64,000 nucleotides of DNA from Druceiella hillmani (Eukaryota; Arthropoda; Insecta; Lepidoptera; Hepialidae), in assembly GCA_039881145.1 (NCBI GenBank), contig JAYKKI010000060.1, positions 3,658,501-3,722,500 on the forward strand, read 5' to 3'. The notes under the pieces are model-generated. The model did no database searches, had not been told where the DNA came from, and was given only the letters and a program-made list of their open reading frames with translations. The position numbers and the translations under genes are program-made. Below are positions 55,860 through 64,000 of the stretch, one piece after another. The stretch's first letter is position 1. Every line of letters begins with the position of its first letter.

Positions 55860-56185
55860 AAATAACAATACATTAAGGATAAATTCCTATTTTGGACAGC
55901 CGTCTGGCAACTAATGATGCTTTCGCTCCCATTCTCGCAAGCTCTGATTATATATTATTTATTGATATTAATTGAAACGTTCCTTCTTTCAAATAATATT
56001 ATATAATAAATTTAAATATTATTATATATATTATATAATTTGGTATTACCACCAAATTAATCAGGCAGTGCCCACTGTTTTTGGTGTTGTGTCACAAGAA
56101 AATCATATATATATATAGAATTACGTGTGCTCGAATTGAATTTTTAAAATTGTAACATTACTCGTTGCGTACCAATAAAAACACT
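55860..56185. other. Spacer without recognised feature
   Basis: AT-rich, including a TATTATATAATA-rich stretch at 55985-56040 that could form a cruciform. No gene. Confidence 0.45.
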
Positions 56186-56189
56186 ATCA

Positions 56190-57175
56190 TGTACGAGTAG
56201 AGCCAACTGTGATGTACAACTGAAAGAGTCAAGAGTCATGTACGAGTAATTATATATTTAAAAAACTGGCATGAACGAGTAGAGCCAACTGTGATGTACA
56301 ACTGAAAGAGTCAGAAACCATGTATGAGTAATTATATATTAAAAGAACGGGCATGTACGAGTAGAGCCAACTGTGATGTACAACTGAAAGAGTCAAGAGT
56401 CATGTAAGAGTAATTATATATTAAAAAAACTGGCATGTACGAGTAGAGCCAACTGTGATGTACAACTGAAAGAGTCAGAAACCATGTATGAGTAATTATA
56501 TATTAAAAGAACGGGCATGTACGAGTAAAGCCAACTGTGATGTACAACTGAAAGAGTCAAGAGTCATGTATGAGTAATTATAAATTTAAAAAACTGGCAT
56601 GTACGAGTAGAGCCAACTGTGATATACAACTGAAAGAGTCAAGAGTCATCTACGACTAATAATATATTAAAAGAACTGGCATGTACGAGTAGAGCCAACT
56701 GTGATGTACAACTGAAGGAGATAACAGTCATGTACGAGTATTATATATTAAAAGAACTGGCATGTACGAGTAGAGCCAACTGTGATGTAAAGCTGAAGGA
56801 GATAACAGTCATGTACGAGTATTATATATTAAAAGAACTGGCATGTACGAGTAGAGCCAACTGTGATGTACAACTGAAAGTCAACAGTCATGTATGAGTA
56901 ATTATATATTAAAAGAACGGGCATGTACGAGTAGAGCCAACTTTTATGTACAACTCAAAGAGTCAAGAGTCACGTACGAGTATTTATATATTAAAAAACT
57001 GGCATGTACAAGTAGAGTCAACTGTGATGTACAACTGAAAGAGCCAACAACCATGTACGAGTATTTATATATTAAAAAAAACTGGCATGTACGAGTAGAG
57101 CCAACTGTGATGTACAACTGAAAGAGTCAACAGTCATGTACGAATAATTATATACTAAAAAAACTAGCATGTACG
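56190..57175. repeat. 82-bp tandem repeat, 12 copies, with dimer structure
   Basis: AGCCAACTGTGATGTACAAC recurs at 56201, 56283, 56365, 56447, 56529, 56611, 56693, 56774, 56855, 56935, 57016 and 57099 (80-83 bp). Each unit contains CATGTACGAGTA twice. The early copies alternate between an AAGAGTCATG...CTGGCATG form and an AGAAACCATG...CGGGCATG form, a 164-bp dimer. The plus frame 56894-57121 is a by-product. Confidence 0.97.
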
Positions 57176-57539
57176 TCACTTGTATGGAATTTCTATGAAC
57201 TTTTTACAGATCCAACTATTGTCATAAGTTGGTCGACTGTTACTCGGAAACTCATAGAGCCTATTTAGCTATGAATTTTCTTTTTAATTTCTTTATATGT
57301 ACTAATATCATGAATGCTTTAATGATTTAGCTGGCTCTCTACCAGGGCGGACACGTAACTATAACAAAACAGTTCCCTGTATGGAAAAAAGGGCTCATGA
57401 CGTACCCCCAATTTTAACGACCTATTCAATGATACCCTACACAATGGGGTGGGCGAGTAAAAAAAAATCAACCCCACTTTACACGTCGGGCTTATCCTAA
57501 AAAAAGTTTCTTAATGATTATATTTCATAACTTTGTCTT

Positions 57540-57655
57540 GGTTTTAAATATGTACCACTAATAGTCTGTCAGTAAAACGACTGTGACGTACACACGGACA
57601 GAAAGGCGAACATCTCGAGACCGTAAGAGTACCTAATTTAGTTACGGAACCCTAA
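57540..57655 (-). repeat. Dispersed lepidopteran repeat, 5' fragment
   Basis: On the minus strand: AGGGTTCCGTAACTAAATTAG, ACTCTTACGGTCTCGAGATG, then a degenerate TCTGTCCGTGTG tract. Well-preserved GGTTCCGTA head. Confidence 0.65.
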
Positions 57656-57944
57656 AAAGAATTGAAATATAAATCAATGTAGTTCAATAACTTTTTTCCG
57701 AGCGGAACTCGATATTTAAATCTTTACGGAAATTTCAAAGTAATTTAACTTTTAAGCTTGCACTCGAAAAGTTTTAGTAATAGTTTTTAAACAGCTTTTT
57801 AGTAAGGCTTTATTTTCAGATTAACACTTTAAAAGTTTAAACTGAATAAAATGCATAACCGTACTTCTACAAATTTAATGACATTTCTGTCTCTAGATTT
57901 TTCAAACTTTAGTCTCGAGTATAACACATTATTACTTAAATAAT

Positions 57945-58385
57945 AGTTTACTATGTTGCATGACTAACTTGTTAATAGTTTACTATATGACATGACCCAT
58001 TAACTAATGGTTTACTATATCGCATGATTAATTAGCTAATGTTTTACTATCTCATATGATTAATTAATTAATGCTTTACTATGTCACATGATTAAGTAGC
58101 TAATGGCTTAATATGCCACATGCTTAATCTGCTAATGGTTTACTAAGTATGATTATTTAGCAAGTATGATTATTTAGCAAATGGTTTACTATGTGACATG
58201 ATTACTTAGCGAATAATTTACAATGTTACATGATGAATTAGCTAATGGTTTACTATATCACATGATTAATTAGCTAATGGTTTACTATTTCATATAATTA
58301 TTTAGCAAATGGTATATTATGTCACGTGATTAATTAGATAATTATTTGCTATATCGCATGATTAATTAGCTAATGGTTTTTGTAA
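57945..58385. repeat. 32-bp minisatellite, ~13 copies
   Basis: Units of the type GTTTACTATATCRCATGATT plus AATTAGCTAATG repeat every 32 bp. Copies are diverged, and one local expansion of AAGTATGATTATTTAGC breaks the register near 58150. Confidence 0.93.
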
Positions 58386-58389
58386 GCAT

Positions 58390-58960
58390 AGTTATATTCA
58401 GCATAAGTATCTGAACAAATGATAAGGGGGTAATAGAATTCATAATAATAACGATACCATAACGCAGTTGGTTAATGAATATGGAGACGTTTAAACAATG
58501 AAAATTGAATGCTACTGTAATTTTGGAGAAAGGTTAGGTCGGAATGTCAGCCTCCTAAGTCACGTAATTCTTCATCTGATAAGTAAGGGACACGGCATCG
58601 AATCAAAAGTATAGATATTGATTTATGAGAAGTAATGACAAAGTATCGATACACTAAAGCGTCGATACTTTTAATGTGAAAACTTCATTTCTCTCACCTT
58701 GTTCAATTTTTGATGGGAAAAAGTGTGATTACTCGTTGCGCCTCGACGCTTCGGGTATACTCGGTGGTAGGCTGAGTATACCCTAATGAGATCACAGCCG
58801 GGTGAGTTATTTTTTGTTGGAAAAATGGTTTCATGTACAATCAAAATGTACAAAAAGTATAGCGCAAAGACATGTGAAATTAAAAACAATGTCACTTGTC
58901 GTAAGTTCATTTTTATTTAATTTTTGTAATATATATATTATTTGTAATTAATTCATCGTC
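58390..58960. other. Spacer without recognised feature
   Basis: AT-rich; a GC-richer phrase at 58736-58790 has inverted GGGTATACTC/GAGTATACCC around CGGTGGTAGGCT. The minus frame 58910-58671 has no recognisable product. Confidence 0.45.
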
Positions 58961-58965
58961 TTTTG

Positions 58966-59520
58966 AAATTAATGAAATATCATGCGATGTACCCTACATC
59001 GGTTTTCAAACTAAAACATATGGTGACGTATTTTAATATTCTGTATGGATTATTCGGATAATGTAAACTGTTTATTAAATTAATTTCGAAATAATGAATT
59101 TACCACTATATTCAACCATAACCTAATGAATATTTTTTGTTAATGGTATTAATTGGATTGCTGAGAACTATAATTAAATTAATGAAATATCATGTGATGT
59201 ACCCTACATCGGTTTTCAAACTAAAACATATGGTGACGTATTTTAATATTCTGTATGGAATATTTGAATAATGTAAACTGTTTATTAAATTAATTTCTAA
59301 ATAATGAATTTACCGATATATTCAACAATAACCTAATGAATATTTTTTGTTAATGGTATTAATTGAATTGTTGAGAACTATAATTAAATTAATGAAATAT
59401 CATGTGATGTTCCCTACATAGATCTTTAAACTAAAACATATGGTGATATATTTTAATATTCTGTATGGAATATTTGGATAATGTAAATTGTTTATTAAAT
59501 TAATTCCAAAATAATGATTT
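58966..59520. repeat. 210-bp tandem repeat, ~2.6 copies
   Basis: CATGYGATGTACCCTACATC at 58981, 59191 and 59401 (TTCCCTACATA in the last), exactly 210 bp apart, with few substitutions. The final copy is partial. Confidence 0.95.
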
Positions 59521-60710
59521 TGGTTAGTATATAAAGTCTAGGTTTATACTAAAGACTTATATTTTGCTTCGTTAGACTAGTTTATTTATTTATTTATTAT
59601 GTGGTGTATTTTTTTTATAATTACATAACTTTTGTAAATTAATTGAGCGTATTTTATGTATTAATATATCATATTTATTATGATGTTATTAATGTAATTA
59701 ATTTTATTTGTTTTATAATTTTCGTATTCGATATTGCTACTAATGTTTTTATTTCTACTGTATTGTCTTAAAAACACCCATAGTTTTTCTTAACATTATA
59801 TTTTTTATATAAATCCGTATATAAAATTCATAAATATTTGTACTGTCTTAATTGCGTCCTATGAACTTCTGTTCATTAAAAATTTTATAAATACACCACA
59901 ATAAAAATTATGCTCGCGCAAATAAGATATTTAATGCAAATAGCATAAAAGGTTTTAGTTCTTTAAAGGATGCAACAAGAACTTAATCAGTCTATGGTTT
60001 TATTTTTCTGAACATAAAAGACAAATATAAATAAACGTAAGCAAGAAAAAGATCAGCGAAACGTTTACAGAAGAGAGTGAACGTGTGTAAATCTCTATAT
60101 GTTCCACTCTTCCTCTGTTTAATCTTTAAAAATTACATTTCGTCCAATCGTTTCGCTTGGGGTTAGATATTGAAAGTTGATTTAATGCTACATTTCTTCT
60201 TGCTTGGAAAAGAACAAATGAACAACGTCTTTTCTCAAATTACAAATAGAATGAACTGTCATCAATATGATAATAGTTAATAGTATCATATTAGTAATTA
60301 TATTGTTACTATTCAGGTCCAATGCAATAGAAGTCTTGGAGTATAATATTAACGACAAAACGGGTAGATACTATATCTACTGTGAAGTACTCAAATGAAC
60401 AAAAATATCGTTTAAGTGGTATCGATTACAAAAGTATCCGTATCAAAAAAATGTACTCGATACTGAAAGCAATTGATACTTTTTCTGTGTTCCTACTGTT
60501 TGTAAAGTTACATGTAAATAAATACGTGTGCGTCCACTTGTGGATCGTGGCTTCGTGCATCTGTTTCGTCATATAGGTTTACTTTCAATAGTATACCAGA
60601 GCGACGGAATTTTAATACGAATCGATAAAAATAAATGACGATTTGCAATCGATTCAAGATAAGTATCGCACAGTAAGGTAACTATCGATAGGTAACGATT
60701 TAGAAGATCG
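59521..60710. other. Spacer without recognised feature
   Basis: AT-rich. Clusters of ATCGAT-like motifs at 60415-60700 (TATCGATTACAA, CGAATCGATAAA, CAATCGATTC, CTATCGATAGG) are noted but unexplained. Confidence 0.45.
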
Positions 60711-60714
60711 AAAT

Positions 60715-60910
60715 AGTCCTTACGTAGTATAAAACAATGTCGCTTCCCGCGTCTGTCTGTCCCTCAGTAAACTTAGATTTTTTAAACTACGCAACGGATT
60801 TTGATGCGATTTTCCCTATCATTCAGATAATTTCTACCGGAAGATTCATAGGTATAATACATGCATGTTATATTTATAGGAAATATAAAAGAAAAAAAAG
60901 TAGAATTTTG
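60715..60910 (+). repeat. Dispersed repeat fragment
   Basis: GCGTCTGTCTGTCCCTCAG then TAAACTACGCAACGGATTTTG and GATGCGATTTTC is a phrase I recognise from many insect repeats. The frame 60737-60937 is not a gene. Confidence 0.55.
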
Positions 60911-61294
60911 GGCGCTTTCATTGCTAACGCTGACTAAACTTTACGAGATATATCAAAATGTTGTACTATGGAAATGTGTATTTTAAAAATATCTACAAAA
61001 AAGTCCAGTATGACATGTATCTATATGCTATGAATAACCCACAGATACTATTTTTATCAATTTTTGTTATGGGTTATAGCTTCCAAGTTGTTTTGATCAA
61101 TATTATATTAATCTTTATTTAATTAAATAAAATTTGCTCTTTACGTCAAATCATTGTCATTAATATTTTAGAAGATATTACAGATTAAAATTACCAAAAA
61201 TCAGTATTCGCGATGCCGATGCCGTGCACGGACGGCGGAGGCGGCGCGTGAATGACAGTAATATTATTAATCTCTACAATTATACCACATTAGT

Positions 61295-61334
61295 ACCTAG
61301 ATTGCACCCGTGCGAAGTCGGGGTAGGTCGCTAG
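61295..61334 (+). mobile_element. Helitron-like 3' terminus
   Basis: GCACCCGTGCGAAGTCGGGG followed by TAGGTCGCTAG and T at 61335. This CCCGTGCGAAG...GGTCGCTAG|T ending is common in animal Helitron-type repeats. The 5' extent was not defined. Confidence 0.5.
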
Positions 61335-61848
61335 TTTAAAGATAAACATGTTTAAGTACAAGTAAAAGACACTCTATGATATTCATTGACAATTACCCAG
61401 TGTTTATTATAATGTCACTTTTCACTATGGTCGGAAGGGCCCGAGTGGCTCTCCACAAGCCTGGGATAAGAGTAGATGGGATACTATCGGATAATAATGA
61501 ATATACATATTATTAATTTTCAATGATATATATTTTTATATAAATATGGTTCTTAAAAAGTACTCAAAAAACCGTGTAGATGCCTTCAAAATCGGTTAAT
61601 TAATTTAGAAGATATGGCGACAACATTTTTCAAAATAACTTTCAAATGGTGGATGGAAATTTTTTTTTGAGTATACATTATTTCTTGTACAAAAAAAACA
61701 GCATCGAATGCCCCAATTTAGTTGATCGTTCGGTAAATATAGTTTTTAAAAAACATAAAAAAGCGACATCATTAGCACTTAAGGAGCTTGACAATGAACA
61801 AAAAATCATATTCTTGAGCTCGAAGGGCTCAATAATTGCGAGCAGAAA

Positions 61849-61877
61849 TATTTTTGAGCACTTTGAGCTCAAAAATA
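61849..61877. repeat. Short inverted repeat in a GAGCTC-rich segment
   Basis: TATTTTTGAGC (61849-61859) and GCTCAAAAATA (61867-61877) are perfect complements. Upstream, GAGCTCGAAGGGCTC is another small palindrome. Both lie in a stretch open on both strands (61646-61897) that I read as a dispersed repeat, not a gene. Confidence 0.6.
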
Positions 61878-62175
61878 GCGCAAAGTTTCAAAGATAGCCT
61901 CAGGGTCACCCATTTTTCAAATTTTTCTATTTCATTTCTCTCTAAGTACTCATATGTATGAACAATTTTAAATGTAAGTCGTCAGCCAGGGGTTAGGTAG
62001 GGTCGGGGTCCGTGCTGACTAGGGCTCGGCTGGTAAATGCCACCTCGACTATATGGGCAGACCGACACTGCTATTCACTTCAAAAATAAATTGTCTAGCA
62101 TGTTTCCACACACGTAAATATATTTTGATTTTCTCAATAAACATTTGTTTTGTCACTCTTAACTTTTTAAATATA

Positions 62176-62710
62176 TTGGATTGACTAAAAAGTAATGAGT
62201 GTTTTTTTTTTCGAAAATTATGTAGAAAATGTGAGAACGTTCTAGAAGCTTCCATTATTGAATATATATAAAGGGCACGGCACGCTCTTACTGATTCAGT
62301 GATAATTAAGACGCTGCACTGTTAACACGCATAAAATGTGGATGATATTAAGACGCATGTGAGACACTGTCTACTCTACGAGTACCAATCTTGTCGCTCT
62401 GTCGCCGAACGCGTAACATATGCCAACGCGTTGCTCGTGAAATAACGTCTGAAGCTACTGCAAAACGATGGTTCCAGCAGTTTCGCAGCGGCGATCACTC
62501 AGGGAGAGTGGTCAATCACGCTCTGATCGACTGGTGGAATTAGACAGGTTAAAATTGTCGATTGAAGAAGAAAGCCAATTAACGACACGCTGGCTACCAA
62601 CTGAGCTCGAGTGCTCCCACGTAACTATAGACAATCATTTACACTACTTGGGAAAAAGCTTCAAATATGGTGCTTGGGTACCACATAAATACGGTCCGAG
62701 TGTACCCTAA
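62176..62710 (+). pseudogene. mariner element, 5' half only
   Basis: It starts at TTGGATTGACTAAAAAGTAA, a mariner-type terminal inverted repeat directly after TA (62174-62175). The transposase N-terminus follows in three frames: HVRHCLLYEYQSCRSVAERV (~62357), AKRWFQQFRSGDHS (~62460), then LVELDRLKLSIEEESQLTTR, LECSHVTIDNHLHYLGKSFK and YGAWVPHK to ~62690. This is the paired helix-turn-helix DNA-binding region. The catalytic domain (TGDEKW onward) and the 3' inverted repeat are absent, so it is truncated after the DNA-binding part, with at least two frameshifts and a stop. The ATG frame at 62468 begins out of the true frame. Confidence 0.85.
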
Positions 62711-62966
62711 ACTGTGTATCTGTACTGTAAATTTATATGTGAAAAGAAATGATTGTGAAAAATTAGTATAAATATTTAATAATATTATAATTCAAAATCA
62801 AAATAAATGAATGCGCTAACAAAGCCGAGACTTTGTTTTGTTGCGTTAAAGTTTTTGCAACACAGCTATTTTCTACAGCTTCTGTTGTTGTTTGTCCTTA
62901 GGGAATAAATGGACACCAATATTTTCAACTGCTCCAACTGCAATTGCATACAACTGTACAATATCG

Positions 62967-62971
62967 AGGCA

Positions 62972-63031
<60 letters not shown>

Positions 63032-63032
63032 T
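62967..63032. repeat. (TA)n microsatellite
   Basis: TA run with ATACATATATA edges. Confidence 0.97.
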
Positions 63033-63271
63033 ATCACACTATATATTCCCAAAGTTTAGAAAAACTTGGTAAAACCATTTTTTCGTCAAATGAAATGAAT
63101 GTTATGAATTAATCTAGTAAACGAGAAAAAAATTTAAGAATACACCTGTGGTTGTGGTTTTATTATTCTGTTTGTCTTTGTCTTCAACACATTTTATTTT
63201 CGGCTTTACATTTAATGATAAAGGTTGTGGAATAAACAACACACTTATACACAATGTTTGTAGCGACAAAT

Positions 63272-63272
<1 letters not shown>

Positions 63273-63354
<82 letters not shown>

Positions 63355-63360
63355 CGTGTG
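63273..63360. repeat. (CA)n(TA)n(TG)n compound microsatellite
   Basis: ACACACACA, then ~50 bp TA, then ~25 bp TG: the ends are complementary, so the whole can fold back. Confidence 0.97.
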
Positions 63361-63628
63361 TAAAAGATACACAAGTATGTTTGGATACAACAGAATCTAA
63401 TGTCACAGATCTGTGAACAGAATCTGGTTTTATTTGCGCAGTCGCTTGTTATGTGGTATTTTTATTACGACCATACAATCTAATGCAACTGTTGCAAGCA
63501 TCAAGAAGTCGGTTCAGTGTAACAAGGTAAACCCGTAATATTTACAAATATAAACTCGTATCAAAAGCGTTCAAAAAATACAAAACTGTAGGTTCATACG
63601 CCAATCTGGATTACTGCTGCTAACTTAT

Positions 63629-63668
63629 AGCAACTTATCTTCTTTGTAAAGAAAGAAGATAAGTTGCT
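63629..63668. repeat. Perfect 17-bp inverted repeat
   Basis: AGCAACTTATCTTCTTT (63629-63645) and its exact reverse complement (63652-63668) flank a 6-nt loop GTAAAG. Too short for a typical microRNA precursor; no element ends assigned. Confidence 0.85.
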
Positions 63669-63669
63669 T

Positions 63670-64000
63670 ACAATTTTATAAATAAAACAAGTGTATATAA
63701 AGTTGCTATTATTTTATTATATTTATATTTTCGTTACAATTTTATGAAAGTACAGGCCGTTGCATATCTAGAGTTCGGACTATACAGCAATATAATGTCT
63801 ATGAATAAATACTATTAATTCTTGGCATAGCACTATAAAATTAACTAGCTATGACATTTCGCGTGCTTATCGATAAAAAAGCCAACCTCGCCCACATAAT
63901 CTCACGAATGAAATTAAACTACTTTAAGATTTCATGTTAATTAGAAATTTATAAGCATCGTTAGTTATCTAGAAGTATGTCTTTTTTGCTTTTCTGATTA
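63670..64000. other. Spacer without recognised feature
   Basis: AT-rich to the end of the window; nothing recognised. Confidence 0.5.

Overview
The window looks like intergenic or heterochromatic DNA from an insect, most likely a lepidopteran. It is AT-rich, full of (TA)n microsatellites, and I found no convincing host protein-coding gene, rRNA or functional tRNA. The lepidopteran assignment rests on several copies of a dispersed repeat that opens with a GGTTCCGTACCTCAAAA-like phrase followed by CTGTCTGTCTGTC and ends with a GCACTTGGCCGGG-like phrase; on non-LTR retrotransposon tails carrying a GTAGCAGTAAGTCYG-like motif; and on Helitron ends with a GCGAAG hairpin and terminal CTAG. I recognise these as typical of moths and butterflies, but no database search was possible.

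Layout. 0.5-9.4 kb: a small TIR element, a 159-bp tandem array, dispersed repeats, two copies of a ~720-bp MITE with 38-bp terminal inverted repeats, a Helitron end, a dead DD41D-type transposase and a GC-rich hairpin. 9.4-15.7 kb: a Helitron end, a 142-bp array, a dead mariner, and a dead LINE with an internal triplication. 16-25.7 kb: three copies of a foldback element, two LINE 3' ends, tRNA-derived SINEs, a Helitron, and 53-, 20-, 24- and 134-bp arrays. 26-36 kb: two LINE fragments (one with a YADD reverse transcriptase motif), a 201-bp array made from a LINE 3' end, and smaller repeats. 36-46 kb: an inverted Helitron copy, a 99-bp satellite starting at a perfect palindrome, a ~132-bp array, a fourth foldback element and some GC-rich unrecognised sequence. 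46-64 kb: dispersed repeats, a fifth foldback element, 26-, 82-, 32- and 210-bp arrays, and a truncated mariner.

Nothing here works together as a pathway. The most notable signal is the foldback family: five copies, each a near-palindrome of 230-306 bp, flanked by probable 10-13 bp target-site duplications, with one constant end and one variably truncated end as in target-primed reverse transcription. Each arm carries a 41-nt motif resembling a hammerhead ribozyme core. The second theme is tandem amplification: about 19 distinct tandem arrays cover roughly 12 kb (summed spans), and several are visibly built from pieces of transposable elements.
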